A DNA stretch of 64,000 bases from Chryseobacterium sp. LAM-KRS1 (GCF_013184525.1 NZ_JAAOIZ010000005.1:310001-374000), one strand, 5' to 3'. Positions 27,603 through 37,487 are shown, numbered from the stretch's first letter. Notes: generated by a model from the letters alone, not told the origin. Numbers and translations are program-made.

Positions 27603-28697
27603 TTATAAGCTTCCTTTAGTTGAAGGTAAATTAAAATTCTGATCGGTCTGATTTACAGCCATCTTTAAAGCTTTGGCAAAAGCCTTAAAAACAGACTCGA
27701 TCTTGTGGTGTTCATTGCTTCCTTCCGCTTTAATATTCAGGTTGGATTGAGATGCATCGGAAAATGATTTAAAAAAGTGGAAGAACAATTCAGTAGGAAC
27801 ATCTCCTATTTTTTCTCTTCTAAAATCAGCATCCCAAACCAGCCATGGTCTCCCTCCAAAATCCAGAGCCACCTGGGCCAGACAGTCGTCCATCGGAAGT
27901 AGAAAGCCATATCTTTCAATCCCTTTCTTATTTCCTAATGCTTTAAGAACAGCCTGCCCCAGAACGATGGCCGTATCTTCTATCGTATGGTGTTCATCTA
28001 CCTGCAGATCTCCCTTCACCTGAATACTTAGATCTAAATTTCCATGCTTTGAAATTTGCTCAAGCATATGATCAAAAAAGTGCAGTCCTGTTGAAATACT
28101 GGAATTGCCTTTCCCATCGAGGTTAACTTCAATTTCTATTTCTGTTTCATTAGTCTTCCTTGCAACTTTTGCTTTTCTTGGCATATCTTTTAAAAACTGA
28201 TAAATTTCCGACCAGTCTTTGGTTGTCAAAGCAGCATTATCATCAGCCGTTTCACTGATAAAAATTGCTTTTGATCCTAAATTTTTGGCCAACTGAATAT
28301 CTGTCAATCGATCTCCGATAACGTATGAGTTTTCAAGATCATAATTTCCATAGATGTATTGACCAAGCATCCCGATTCCTGGCTTTCGGGTAGGAAGATT
28401 TTCACGTTCAAAACTTTTATCAATTAATATATCATTGAAAATTATTCCTTCATTTTTAAAAGCATTCAACATTTTCTCCTGAGGCTTAATAAAGTTTTCG
28501 TAAGGGAAGCTTTCAGTTCCCAATCCATCCTGATTGGTTACCATTACCAACTCATAATCCAGTTCCCTGGCTATTTTGGAAAGGTTTTGAAAAACACCCG
28601 GATAAAACTCCAGTTTCTCCAAAGAATCAACCTGAAAATCTGTAGCAGGCTCAATAATGAGTGTCCCGTCACGGTCTATAAACAGTACTTTTTTCAT
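27603..28697 (-). CDS. hisB: Bifunctional histidinol-phosphatase / IGP dehydratase
   Basis: 364 aa. The N-terminal HAD phosphatase (to about 165) has [15 protein letters not shown] and the zinc-loop region; the C-terminal IGP dehydratase has [16 protein letters not shown] and [15 protein letters not shown] with the Mn-binding His and Glu residues. One chain performs steps 6 and 8. Two bases from hisC and one from hisH. Confidence 0.95.
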   Translation of the reverse strand: MKKVLFIDRDGTLIIEPATDFQVDSLEKLEFYPGVFQNLSKIARELDYELVMVTNQDGLGTESFPYENFIKPQEKMLNAFKNEGIIFNDILIDKSFERENLPTRKPGIGMLGQYIYGNYDLENSYVIGDRLTDIQLAKNLGSKAIFISETADDNAALTTKDWSEIYQFLKDMPRKAKVARKTNETEIEIEVNLDGKGNSSISTGLHFFDHMLEQISKHGNLDLSIQVKGDLQVDEHHTIEDTAIVLGQAVLKALGNKKGIERYGFLLPMDDCLAQVALDFGGRPWLVWDADFRREKIGDVPTELFFHFFKSFSDASQSNLNIKAEGSNEHHKIESVFKAFAKALKMAVNQTDQNFNLPSTKGSL

Positions 28698-28699
28698 AA

Positions 28700-29725
28700 T
28701 TACACTCTATTTAAAACAGCAATTAATTTCATATTTTCTTCTCTTGTTCCGATATTGATGCGTATGCAATCAGGAATGGCCGGAGCCCTTTTATTGGTAA
28801 GTACCTCATTGGCCAGTAACTTTTGATGCACCTGGTCTGCATTGGTAAATTCAACCAGGAAAAAATTGGCATCAGTAGGGAAAATTTTGGTCACGCATTG
28901 AAGTTTTTTGAGCTCATTGTCTAACCAGGCTCTTTCAATTAATATATTTTCAACATTCTGCTGAAACACATCTATCTGATCGATGCTTTTTAAAATCAAA
29001 TCCTGGCTTAAAGAATTAACGTTATAAGGAGCCTTCACTGTGTTGATGAGATTAATGATTTCTTTAGAAGCATAGGCGATCCCAACTCTTGCTCCCGCTT
29101 TTCCCCAAGCCTTTGAAAAAGTCTGAAGAACGATAAGGTTTGGATATTTCATCAGCAATTCCAGGCTGGATTTTTTATCTGAAAATTCAATATAGGCTTC
29201 ATCGACTACTACAATTCCATCAAAATTCTGTAAGTAGAATTCAATATCATCGACACTGTTCCCCGTAGGATTATTAGGCGAACAAAGGAAAAATATCTTA
29301 GGCCGGTTTTCCATGGATATCTTGAGAAAGTTTTCCTTGATAATCTCGAAGTTTTCGTCAAGATCCATTTTGATCACCCTGTTTTCGTTGATCGTAGCAT
29401 AAAATGCATACATCGCAAAAGATGGATTCATCATCATGATAGACTCTTTTTTGGGCTCACAGAAAATCCTTATGATCAGGTCTATAAGCTCATCACTTCC
29501 GTTTCCGATTGCGATCTGCTCTGGAGATAGTTCCTTAAGATCTGCAATTTTATTTTTAAGCTTCTTCTGGGTAGAATCCGGATACCGGTTAAACTCTCCA
29601 AAAGGACTTTCATTGGCATCCATTAGAACCGGTGATTCAAATTCATTATGATCCCTGAAACTGATATAAGGTTGTAGCTCTAAAATATTCTTCCGTACAA
29701 ATTGACTGATCGTTAATTGTTTCAT
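28700..29725 (-). CDS. hisC: Histidinol-phosphate aminotransferase
   Basis: 341 aa, PLP-dependent aminotransferase of the class I/II fold. [15 protein letters not shown] binds substrate, [10 protein letters not shown] is the phosphate loop, [11 protein letters not shown] and [11 protein letters not shown] are typical, and the PLP Lys is in LQTFSKAWG. Step 7 of histidine synthesis. The neighbours identify it as HisC rather than a related aromatic aminotransferase. No gap from hisD. Confidence 0.95.
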   Translation of the reverse strand: MKQLTISQFVRKNILELQPYISFRDHNEFESPVLMDANESPFGEFNRYPDSTQKKLKNKIADLKELSPEQIAIGNGSDELIDLIIRIFCEPKKESIMMMNPSFAMYAFYATINENRVIKMDLDENFEIIKENFLKISMENRPKIFFLCSPNNPTGNSVDDIEFYLQNFDGIVVVDEAYIEFSDKKSSLELLMKYPNLIVLQTFSKAWGKAGARVGIAYASKEIINLINTVKAPYNVNSLSQDLILKSIDQIDVFQQNVENILIERAWLDNELKKLQCVTKIFPTDANFFLVEFTNADQVHQKLLANEVLTNKRAPAIPDCIRINIGTREENMKLIAVLNRV

Positions 29726-31009
29726 CTATTTTTTATTTTTTAATCGTATTGAAACGGCATTCTTGTGGGCAAATAATCCTTCTGCCTCTGCCATTATTTC
29801 TATTGTTTTTCCCAAATTCTGCAAGCCTTTTGCTGAAAGCTCCTGAAAAGTGATTTTCTTTACAAAACTGTCCAATGAAACACCGCTGTAATTGCGTGCA
29901 AATCCGTTGGTAGGAAGTGTGTGATTGGTTCCACTAGCATAATCTCCGGCGCTTTCACAGGAATAGTTTCCTAAAAACACGGACCCGGCATTTTGAATTG
30001 AAGAAATAAATCCCTCAAAATTTTCTATTGCCAGAATAAGGTGTTCCGGACCATATAAATTGCTGAATTCTATTGCTTCTTCTACCGTATTCAGTAAAAT
30101 AAAATAACTGTTGTTTAAAGACTCTTCTGCAAATTGATTCCTGGGAAGTTTTTTGATTTGATTATCTATTTCTTTGATCGTTTCACTAAATATTCCAAAA
30201 TCTGTAGAAATAAAAACAACCTGACTGTCACTTCCGTGTTCTGCCTGGGAAAGAAGATCAGCCGCACAGAAAGCAGGTACTGCCTGTTGATCTGCAATAA
30301 CCAGAACTTCACTTGGTCCTGCAGGCATATCAATGGCTACCCCATAGTTTTGTGCATATTCTTTTGCTGCCACCACAAACTGATTTCCGGGCCCGAATAT
30401 TTTATATACGTTTGGTATACTTTCCGTTCCGATAGCCATTGCCGCAATAGCCTGTGCTCCTCCTGCTTTAAATATTCTGGTCACCCCACAAATCATTGCG
30501 CTATAAAGAATGGCAGGATTAATATTTCCATTTTTATCCGGAGGAGTGCACAGAATAATTTCTTTACATCCTGCTAAACGGGCAGGAATAGCCAGCATCA
30601 GAACTGTTGAAAATAAAGGCGCAGTTCCTCCGGGAATATAGATCCCTACTTTATCAACCGCACGATTTTCCCGCCAGCAAATCACTCCTTTTGTAGTCTC
30701 TATCTTTTTCGTTTCCGGTTGTTGCAGAGCATGAAATTTTGTAATGTTTTCGCTCGCCTCCTGAATTGCCTTTTTTAACGCTGGGCTGACCAAAGATTCC
30801 GCCTGTTCAATCTCGACTTGGGAAACTTCTATTTCTTCAATATCAGCAGAATCATATTTCTTCGTAAATTCAAGCAATGCTTTATCACCTTCCTCTTCTA
30901 TCTTCGTGAATACTTCTGAAATAATTTCTGAGATTTCTTCTTTTTTCCGGGCCGGACGCTTAACCAGCTCCTTCCATGTTTCTTTTTTAGGATATCTGTG
31001 TATAAACAT
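29726..31009 (-). CDS. hisD: Histidinol dehydrogenase
   Basis: 427 aa, usual length. Zinc enzyme that oxidises histidinol to histidine in two NAD+ steps. Signatures: YIPGGTAPLFSTVLMLAIPA, KAGGAQAIAAMAIGTES, IDMPAGPSEVLVIAD and SQAEHGSDSQ with the active-site Glu and His. The frame ends immediately before hisC. Confidence 0.95.
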   Translation of the reverse strand: MFIHRYPKKETWKELVKRPARKKEEISEIISEVFTKIEEEGDKALLEFTKKYDSADIEEIEVSQVEIEQAESLVSPALKKAIQEASENITKFHALQQPETKKIETTKGVICWRENRAVDKVGIYIPGGTAPLFSTVLMLAIPARLAGCKEIILCTPPDKNGNINPAILYSAMICGVTRIFKAGGAQAIAAMAIGTESIPNVYKIFGPGNQFVVAAKEYAQNYGVAIDMPAGPSEVLVIADQQAVPAFCAADLLSQAEHGSDSQVVFISTDFGIFSETIKEIDNQIKKLPRNQFAEESLNNSYFILLNTVEEAIEFSNLYGPEHLILAIENFEGFISSIQNAGSVFLGNYSCESAGDYASGTNHTLPTNGFARNYSGVSLDSFVKKITFQELSAKGLQNLGKTIEIMAEAEGLFAHKNAVSIRLKNKK

Positions 31010-31011
31010 AA

Positions 31012-31869
31012 TTAAATCACCATTTTATCGATTGGAATTATAAGAATATCTTGTGCTCCGTTGTCCTTGAGTTCATCAATAACGTCCCAGAACCTTTCTT
31101 CGTCAATAACGGAGTGAATACTGCTCCACCCTTTTTCAGCCAGGGGAAGTACGGTAGGACTTTTAAGAACCGGAAGCACTCTGGAAATATCTTTGATCTT
31201 ATCATCAGGTACATTCATAAGGATGTATTTGGAATTTTTTGCTTTGAGCACAGCCTTGACCCTGAATAAAAACCGATTCAGAATGTTTTCTTTTTCCTCA
31301 TTCAACTGAAGGTTTTTAGCAAGTACTGCTTCAGATTTCAATAAGGTGATAGTCTCCCTTAATCCGTTTTTAAATAAAGTGCTTCCCGAACTTACAATAT
31401 CACAGATCCCGTCTGCCAATCCTATATTGGGAGCAATTTCAACAGAGCCTGAAATAACGTGAATATCTGCTGATACAGCATTTTCTGCCAGAAATTTTTT
31501 AAGGGTGTTAGGATATGATGTAGCAATTTTCTTTCCCTGAAAATAATTCAGTTCATCGGTTTCTACATCTTTGGGAACTGCTAGAGAAACCCTGCATTTT
31601 GAAAATCCGAGCTTCTGAACAATTTCAATTTGCTTTTCTTTTTCTACCAGCAGGTTTTCGCCTACAATAGCGATATCCACCACACCATCTTCAAGGTATT
31701 GAGGGATATCAGAGTTTCTGAGATACATGATTTCAAATGGAAAATTGTCTACAGAAACCTTTAGCTGGTCTTTTCCGTTGTTAACGAAAATTCCACAATC
31801 TTTTAAAAGCTGTAAAGAATCTTCATAAAGTCTGCCGCTCTTCTGGATGGCAATTTTTAATTTACTCAT
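31012..31869 (-). CDS. hisG: ATP phosphoribosyltransferase, long form
   Basis: 285 aa, the HisG_L type with a C-terminal regulatory domain (DRFLFRVKAVLKAKNSKYILMNVPD onward in shorter view: SKYILMNVPDDKIKDI), so it should be inhibited by histidine without HisZ. First step of the pathway, with KIAIQKSGRLYEDS and VDIAIVGENLL and a PRPP region DIVSSGSTLFKNGL. First structural gene after the attenuator at 31937-32064. Confidence 0.95.
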   Translation of the reverse strand: MSKLKIAIQKSGRLYEDSLQLLKDCGIFVNNGKDQLKVSVDNFPFEIMYLRNSDIPQYLEDGVVDIAIVGENLLVEKEKQIEIVQKLGFSKCRVSLAVPKDVETDELNYFQGKKIATSYPNTLKKFLAENAVSADIHVISGSVEIAPNIGLADGICDIVSSGSTLFKNGLRETITLLKSEAVLAKNLQLNEEKENILNRFLFRVKAVLKAKNSKYILMNVPDDKIKDISRVLPVLKSPTVLPLAEKGWSSIHSVIDEERFWDVIDELKDNGAQDILIIPIDKMVI

Positions 31870-31936
31870 TGTTGCACATATTGGGTCTGAGTAAATGAAA
31901 AGTATTTTTGAAAAGTTTCCGGGAAGAATTTAAAAC

Positions 31937-31965
31937 AAAAAAACCGTCTGTTACTCAGACGGTTT
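31937..31965 (-). terminator. his attenuator terminator hairpin
   Basis: On the minus strand: AAACCGTCTG, loop AGTAA, CAGACGGTTT (31941-31965), followed by seven T's (31937-31943). A perfect 10-bp stem about 50 bases beyond the leader peptide and 68 bases before hisG, where read-through or termination would be decided. It could also be paired to the antiterminator described for the leader. Confidence 0.9.
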
Positions 31966-32013
31966 TTAATTATTTTTTGATTTTAACACAGGCTACTATC
32001 AATCAATTCCGTC

Positions 32014-32064
32014 TTAGCAGAGATGATGATGATAATGATGTAGTGTTAAAAAATTCGGTTTCAT
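32014..32064 (-). CDS. hisL: his operon leader peptide (attenuator)
   Basis: A 16-residue peptide MKPNFLTLHHYHHHLC, with codons 9-14 CAT CAT TAT CAT CAT CAT (32023-32040). Five histidines in six codons immediately upstream of hisG, followed by a strong terminator hairpin, is the classical his attenuator arrangement. An AGACGG segment overlapping the leader stop (minus strand, 32009-32014) can pair with CCGTCT, the 5' arm of the terminator (31957-31962), giving an antiterminator when the ribosome stalls at His codons. Its ATG is 18 bases after the -7 box, so it is the first translated ORF of the transcript. Confidence 0.9.
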   Translation of the reverse strand: MKPNFLTLHHYHHHLC

Positions 32065-32081
32065 GTTTGAAAATTGTGGTA

Positions 32082-32110
32082 CAAATGTAGGACTTATTTT
32101 TAAATAACAA
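32082..32110 (-). promoter_or_regulatory. Promoter of the his operon
   Basis: TTG (32108-32110), 18 bases, TACATTTG (32082-32089), on the minus strand. The -33 element lies 8 bases behind the stop codon at 32118, so the operon starts right after the glycosyltransferase cluster. Confidence 0.75.
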
Positions 32111-32117
32111 AATTTTT

Positions 32118-33215
32118 TTACAAAATTTCATGATATAAATTCATCAGTTCCTGTGCAATAGGTTCGTCATTAAACTTCTGAACAAACTCAAAACCCAGAT
32201 CAGCACGACGTTTTCTTTCGGCCTGATTATCCCATAAAAATTGTATTTTGGATTGAATATCCAAATGATTTTCCGGATTAATATAAACGGAGTTCTTTCC
32301 TCCCGCTTCCGGCAGACTGCTTATATTACTTGTTATGGCAACGGTTTTTGAAAAAAGCGCTTCGATAACAGGGATTCCAAATCCCTCAAATAAACTGGGA
32401 TAAATAAAAATATCAGCAAACTTATAGATAACGGCCAGTTCATCCATAGAAACTCCTTCTAAAAAGTGAACCTGATTTTCTAATTTATTCTTCCTGATGA
32501 AGGTTTCCAGTTTCTTATAATATCCGGTTTTCCGTCCTATAACAACCAAAGGAATTCCGGTTCCATTGATAGCCTTTAAAACATTTAAAAGATTTTTACG
32601 CTCCTCAATAGTCCCTACATTTAAAATAAATCTTTCCGGAAGTTTAAATTTTTCTTTTGTAGCTTTAATCAAATCTTCGGGCTGCTGTTCTTTAAAAGCC
32701 TTGTGACAACCCTGATAAATAACTTTAATTTTATTTTCAGGTACCTTCAGATATTGGATAATATCGTTTTTGGTCTGTTCTGAAATAGCAATAATTTTGT
32801 CTGCACTTTGCGCCGCCTTTTTAAATTTCCATAAATGAATCTTGCGGTCAAAAAATGAGTAATACTGAGGATATCTTACGAAAATAAGATCATGAATCGT
32901 TACAACCTTCTTTATTGGTTTTTTGTCCCATTTTAAAGGCAATTCCCCGGATAGACCATGAAAAATATCGGCTCCGCTTTTCTGGGCATCCTTTCCCATT
33001 TTGAACTGACGGGACATACTTCCTTTGGAGGTTTCAACAAACTGAACATTAGGGTTTTGAAGTATATCTGCCCCCCTGTCGGATTTATTTTTATTGAGTA
33101 ACAGGTACTGATTATCAGGAAAATATTCTGAAAGAATTCTTACAAGATCCCTGGAATAATTACCCAGCCCGGAAGTATTATGGAAAAAACGTTTAGCGTC
33201 AAAAGCAATCTTCAT
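32118..33215 (-). CDS. Glycosyltransferase family 4 (GT-B)
   Basis: 365 aa. GT-B fold with KIAFDAKRFFHNTSGLGNYSRDL at the N-terminal sugar-acceptor domain, VVTIHDL, and the nucleotide-sugar site KADIFIYPSLFEGFGIPVIEALF in the C domain (read here as FIYPSLFEGFGIPVIEAL). Resembles mannosyl- and glucosyl-transferases of polysaccharide assembly; the sugar is not known. No membrane segment. Its start overlaps the deacetylase end by 4 bases. Last gene of a four-gene glycan cluster before the his promoter. Confidence 0.85.
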   Translation of the reverse strand: MKIAFDAKRFFHNTSGLGNYSRDLVRILSEYFPDNQYLLLNKNKSDRGADILQNPNVQFVETSKGSMSRQFKMGKDAQKSGADIFHGLSGELPLKWDKKPIKKVVTIHDLIFVRYPQYYSFFDRKIHLWKFKKAAQSADKIIAISEQTKNDIIQYLKVPENKIKVIYQGCHKAFKEQQPEDLIKATKEKFKLPERFILNVGTIEERKNLLNVLKAINGTGIPLVVIGRKTGYYKKLETFIRKNKLENQVHFLEGVSMDELAVIYKFADIFIYPSLFEGFGIPVIEALFSKTVAITSNISSLPEAGGKNSVYINPENHLDIQSKIQFLWDNQAERKRRADLGFEFVQKFNDEPIAQELMNLYHEIL

Positions 33216-33988
33216 GATTCTATCTTTTTTTGAAATTCCTGAAATGTTCCAAAGCTATACTTCTTATTTTTCAGCCATCCTATGAATTCATCAAACCTTT
33301 CGACCATATCAATTCCGGAATTTTTCACCGTAAAGCCGGGAAGTTTAAAGGCTTCATCCTTAATTTCAGCAAACTCCCAAGGGTGAAAGTATATATTAAG
33401 ATACTTATCTTTCTTCAGGCTATCTGAAGCTATTTTTTTATAGATGGAAAGGGGAAAATTATGGAAACTCAGCCAGAATAAAGGAATCCTGAAATTTGGA
33501 GAAACAGAAGCCGGAATCTGGGTAACATTTCCCTCTTTAAAATAGGTCCTGGATACTTTCAGGTTATTATATCTTCCCGGTAAAAAGGTTGGATTAATCG
33601 AAGAATTATAAGAATAACCCGCTTTTTCCACTGCCATTTCATTAACAGGCATCATCCTTGGCATCCGAAGGCCGGTAACTTTTGCTGAAAATAACTCTTC
33701 AAGTTTCTCCCGGGATTCTTTTAAATGCTTTTCCTCAAATTCAGAATGAAACCATGTATGGGAAGCCAGTTCATGTCCTTCACTTAACAATCTTTCGATT
33801 AAATGTTTACTGTTTTCTGCAAAGACAACAGTTGAAAAAAAAGTCGCTTTTACCTGATGTTTTTTCAAAAGGTCAAGTATTCTTTCCAATCCTTTCTGAG
33901 AAATAGAGATCTGCCTATCAAAAGGAATTTCTCCTTTATACTCTAATGGCATATCAAATTCCTCGATGTCAAAACTTAATAAAACCAT
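33212..33988 (-). CDS. Polysaccharide deacetylase family protein (CE4)
   Basis: 258 aa. NodB-type domain: LLSFDIEEFD (catalytic Asp and metal Asp), ATFFSTVVF, HELASHTWFHSEF with the metal His pair, and LRMPRMMP. No signal peptide, so it probably acts on a lipid-linked or nucleotide sugar at the cytoplasmic face, or on nascent glycan. Overlaps the GT4 gene by 4 bases and abuts the GT2 gene with no gap. Confidence 0.85.
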   Translation of the reverse strand: MVLLSFDIEEFDMPLEYKGEIPFDRQISISQKGLERILDLLKKHQVKATFFSTVVFAENSKHLIERLLSEGHELASHTWFHSEFEEKHLKESREKLEELFSAKVTGLRMPRMMPVNEMAVEKAGYSYNSSINPTFLPGRYNNLKVSRTYFKEGNVTQIPASVSPNFRIPLFWLSFHNFPLSIYKKIASDSLKKDKYLNIYFHPWEFAEIKDEAFKLPGFTVKNSGIDMVERFDEFIGWLKNKKYSFGTFQEFQKKIES

Positions 33989-34918
33989 TTATAATTTTTT
34001 ATTTTTAATAATGTAATTAGGCCTTTCTTTAACCTGTTTAAAAATTTTACCCAGATACATCCCGATAATTCCAAGGATGATCAGCTGTAAGCCACCAAAA
34101 AATACGATCGTCATAATCAGAGAGGCCCAACCTGAAATTTCTGTATGAGACACAAAAGAATGAATCACATAGATTCCATAGCCGATCACTGATATTGCAG
34201 AAAACAGGAATCCCAAATAAGCCGCAATATAAAGAGGTTTTACGCTGAAAGCCGTTATTCCCGTGAAAGCAAAAGTTATCATCTTCTTAAGATTATAGCT
34301 GCTTTTACCAGCCAACCTCTCATTAGCTGTGAAATTAAGAGCCGTTTGTTTAAAGCCCATCCAGCTTGTCAGTCCTCTTAGGAATAAATCATCTTCATTG
34401 AATTGCCTCATTACTTCCACAGCACTGGCATCCAAAAGTCTGAAATCAGATCCTCCGCCTTTAGTAAGGTTTACATCAGAAAGATTAGATAACAGCTTAT
34501 AGAAAAAATCGGATGTTTTCCTTTTAAAGAAAGAAATTTCTTTCGGATAGGTCCTTACCGTTAATACAACATCATAGCCTTCTTCCCATTTTCTGATCAT
34601 ATCAGGAATCAGCTCCGGAGGGTGTTGAAGATCTCCGTCCATAGAAATCACAGCATTTCCGTAAGCCTGATCCATCCCTGCTTTTACTGCCGGCTGATGC
34701 CCGAAATTCCTTGAGAATTCAATAAATTTCACTTCATCATACAGCTCGGACAGTTCCTCAAGTTTTTGCTGTGTATTATCCCTGCTTCCGTCATTTACAA
34801 ATATAATTTCGAAATCATAAGCCTTTAACCCGGAAAAAACCTCTTTGATCTTCTGATGGATCATAGCTACGTTTCCTTCTTCGTTATAGGCTGGTATTAC
34901 AATAGAAATTTTTTTCAT
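33989..34918 (-). CDS. Glycosyltransferase family 2, polyprenyl-phosphate type
   Basis: 309 aa. GT-A domain with SIVIPAYNEEGNV, FVNDGSRDNT, DMDGDLQHPPELI (seen as SMDGDLQHPPELI) and GGGSDFRLLD, then two C-terminal transmembrane segments (LGFLFSAISVIGYGIYVI; MTIVFFGGLQLIILGIIGMYLG). This is the layout of DPM1/GtrB/ArnC-like enzymes that transfer a sugar to undecaprenyl phosphate. The following gene is a membrane GT87 that could use that product. 4 bases from the GT87 gene. Confidence 0.9.
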   Translation of the reverse strand: MKKISIVIPAYNEEGNVAMIHQKIKEVFSGLKAYDFEIIFVNDGSRDNTQQKLEELSELYDEVKFIEFSRNFGHQPAVKAGMDQAYGNAVISMDGDLQHPPELIPDMIRKWEEGYDVVLTVRTYPKEISFFKRKTSDFFYKLLSNLSDVNLTKGGGSDFRLLDASAVEVMRQFNEDDLFLRGLTSWMGFKQTALNFTANERLAGKSSYNLKKMITFAFTGITAFSVKPLYIAAYLGFLFSAISVIGYGIYVIHSFVSHTEISGWASLIMTIVFFGGLQLIILGIIGMYLGKIFKQVKERPNYIIKNKKL

Positions 34919-34922
34919 CGGA

Positions 34923-36092
34923 TCAGTTCAGGCTATAATTTTTTTCAAAATCTTTGGTTAAAAGTTCATATACAACTCTTAGCCAAACAACAATGCAAGG
35001 TACCGCTTTTAATGAATATTTGATGATATAATCATTTTTGACTGATTTAGGAAAAAGATCTGAAGTTGAAAAACAAGTAAAAATGATCACAAAAATCAAC
35101 AATCCAATGATAAATGGTGTTCTTTCTTTCTGAAGAAAAAACCAGATCATCACTCCTACAACAGCAATGATATACGTAGGTGATTCTGAACTTGAGCTGA
35201 ATAGCACCAAAAACAATAATGTAGAAGCCAGAATCATTAGCTGAAAAGCATAATTTTTATATTGTTTTATTCGCACATATGGCAAAGCAAATAATGGTAA
35301 GCCAAAAGCTAAAAATATAAGATTGGAAATGGAGGCATCCCCAAGAACTCTTCTTACAAAACCCATTAATGAAATATCCTGCATATTTCCCAATACCTGG
35401 TTTTCATTATTCTTCTCTATAATAGAATGAAACCAATCTGCATAGCTCTGTATGACAAACTGAGGAGTGGAATAGATCATAGGAATGACAAAAAACAATG
35501 CGGCAATTACAATCCCCGAAATAATAAACTTCATCTTATTTTTGATGAAGAAAAACTGGCTCAATCCTACAATACCATATATTTTCACAAAAACACCAAT
35601 GAGAATCGCTGTAGCCGAACGTACTTCTTTTCTTTCATAGATGTATACTGCAGATAATATCAAAAGCCCTGTAAGAGCTACATTAAACTGCAGACTTAAT
35701 GCAGCGGTAATATACTCCTGGAGGCACAGCAATCCGAATATCGCCTTTTTGGAATCCGAAAACGGAAGCTTATAAATGGCAAATACAAATACAAAAGTAT
35801 TAATCAGATTCCAGAGTGAAATTCCCAGCCAATCCGGCATAACGGCAAACGGAGCAATCAATAAGCTAAAAAAAACTCCATAATGATTCAAATCAAAATA
35901 GAGGTCAGGATAATGGATAAATAAATTTTTCTGATGAATGGTATTAAAAAATACATTTTTAAAAATCAGATAGTTGTTGATAGCATAATCTCCTCTCAGA
36001 TATTTGGAAATTGCAGTAACTACCGATATAATAAGATAAACCCCAAATATATATTTAGGGTTTAGTATAAATTTTAAAACTTTATCTTTCAA
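34923..36092 (-). CDS. GT87-like membrane glycosyltransferase
   Basis: 389 aa, about ten hydrophobic segments, with the acidic loop LYFDLNHYGVFFSLL early in the chain. Family assignment to GT87 (DUF2029) is from this topology and the neighbours: those proteins transfer sugars from polyprenyl-phosphate donors to extracytoplasmic glycan. It starts 28 bases before the dapD stop on the same strand and is the first of four glycan genes. Confidence 0.7.
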   Translation of the reverse strand: MKDKVLKFILNPKYIFGVYLIISVVTAISKYLRGDYAINNYLIFKNVFFNTIHQKNLFIHYPDLYFDLNHYGVFFSLLIAPFAVMPDWLGISLWNLINTFVFVFAIYKLPFSDSKKAIFGLLCLQEYITAALSLQFNVALTGLLILSAVYIYERKEVRSATAILIGVFVKIYGIVGLSQFFFIKNKMKFIISGIVIAALFFVIPMIYSTPQFVIQSYADWFHSIIEKNNENQVLGNMQDISLMGFVRRVLGDASISNLIFLAFGLPLFALPYVRIKQYKNYAFQLMILASTLLFLVLFSSSSESPTYIIAVVGVMIWFFLQKERTPFIIGLLIFVIIFTCFSTSDLFPKSVKNDYIIKYSLKAVPCIVVWLRVVYELLTKDFEKNYSLN

Positions 36093-36120
36093 AATTGTGC
36101 AGTATTAGATGGATAAGCGC

Positions 36121-36933
36121 TTATACAGCTACATTATTTTCCCTTAATGCATCATTAAGAGAAGTCTTCTTGTCTGTAGATTCTTTTCTTGTACCAATAA
36201 TCAAAGCACAAGGAACCTGATATTCCCCTGCCGGATATTGTTTGGTGTAGCTTCCAGGAATTACCACTGAACGGGCAGGCACTCTACCTTTAATCTCAAT
36301 CGGTTGATCTCCTGTAACGTCAATGATCTTTGTTGAAGCAGTTAATACTACATTCGCTCCCAATACCGCTTCTTTTTCCACATGTACTCCTTCTACCACG
36401 ATACATCTTGAACCAATGAAACAATCGTCTTCAATAATTACAGGTGCAGCCTGTAATGGCTCTAAAACACCACCGATGCCAACACCACCGCTAAGGTGAA
36501 CATTTTTACCGATCTGTGCACAGCTTCCAACAGTTGCCCAGGTATCCACCATCGTTCCTGAATCTACATAAGCCCCGATATTTACATAAGAAGGCATCAT
36601 AATTACTCCTGAAGCAACAAAAGCTCCTTCTCTTGCAATAGCATGAGGTACAACACGTACTCCTTTTTCAGCATAATTTCTCTTCAAAGGAATTTTGTCA
36701 TGGAATTCAAATGGTCCCACTTCAATGGTTTCCATTTTCTGAATCGGGAAATACATAACTACAGCTTTCTTCACCCATTCATTTACCTGCCACCCGTTTT
36801 CCGTAGGTTCAGCAACACGAAGTTCCCCGGAATCCAATAAAGAAATAACTTCTCTTATCGCCTTCTGGCTATCTTCATTTTGTAATAAGTCCCTATTATC
36901 CCAGATGTTCTCAATAGTTTGTTGTAACGACAT
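36121..36933 (-). CDS. dapD: Tetrahydrodipicolinate N-succinyltransferase
   Basis: 270 aa, typical. Succinyl-CoA-dependent step of lysine and diaminopimelate synthesis. Left-handed beta-helix built of hexapeptide repeats, clear in VRVVPHAIAREGAFVASGVIMMPSYV and VGSCAQIGKNVHLSGGVGIGGV (both shortened in form). The gene lies at the head of the same-strand glycan cluster; the function is unrelated. No clear TAnnTTTG box was found in the 173-base upstream gap. Confidence 0.95.
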   Translation of the reverse strand: MSLQQTIENIWDNRDLLQNEDSQKAIREVISLLDSGELRVAEPTENGWQVNEWVKKAVVMYFPIQKMETIEVGPFEFHDKIPLKRNYAEKGVRVVPHAIAREGAFVASGVIMMPSYVNIGAYVDSGTMVDTWATVGSCAQIGKNVHLSGGVGIGGVLEPLQAAPVIIEDDCFIGSRCIVVEGVHVEKEAVLGANVVLTASTKIIDVTGDQPIEIKGRVPARSVVIPGSYTKQYPAGEYQVPCALIIGTRKESTDKKTSLNDALRENNVAV

Positions 36934-37106
36934 GTTTCTAATTTAAATTAATTTTTTCAAGTATAAATAACGACCCGTTGATGCATTATTTCCGGCGATA
37001 AAAGTACAAAAGTTTGTTGTAGTATACAAGTTCAGAGAAATGACAAATAGTAAGAAATTAACAATATCAATTATTTTATACAATTCCGGATCGGACTCAT
37101 ATTTTT

Positions 37107-37487
37107 CTATTCACAAATAATAAATTCCATCGTTTTATCAATATGTTTTTGCCTGGTTATCGGCTTTGCATATTGTTTGGTGCTGTATTTCATTAAATAA
37201 GCCTGATTAGTAGAAAAAATAAGGTCGTTAAGATCAGCTGGAATACAAGCCTGGATGGTAAATATGTGATCTCCACATTTTATTTGTCCACAAGAGTCTT
37301 TTAAAAAAGTATTATACCAACTTCTTTCAGCAAAGCCCCAGGAACGGGCAAAAATTCGATCATTTAGAACTACCATCCAGATATCTAAAAAAGTTTCCCG
37401 CTGTAAACCAGCTTTTATTCCAGTAATTTCACTTTCATTTACATACTGTATAGCCATTTGTTTATTCATTTTGTTCTGATTTTTCAC
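37107..37487 (-). CDS. DUF2255-like protein
   Basis: 126 aa. The stretch LDIWMVVLNDRIFARSWGFAERSWYNTFL and the following CGQIKCGDHIFTIQA look like DUF2255, a small family related to FMN-binding split barrels; function unknown. No signal peptide. The start may instead be one of two Met codons at residues 7 and 11. It lies 90 bases behind the LytTR gene on the same strand. Confidence 0.55.
   Translation of the reverse strand: MKNQNKMNKQMAIQYVNESEITGIKAGLQRETFLDIWMVVLNDRIFARSWGFAERSWYNTFLKDSCGQIKCGDHIFTIQACIPADLNDLIFSTNQAYLMKYSTKQYAKPITRQKHIDKTMEFIICE

Noticed and set aside
31908-32090. Plus-strand ORF across the his leader region
   Set aside because: It reads through the attenuator hairpin; the His-coding minus-strand leader gives a far better explanation of the same bases.
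36934-37106. Promoter of dapD
   Set aside because: A TACTTTTA-like string lacks the final G and no convincing TAnnTTTG was found, so none is called.
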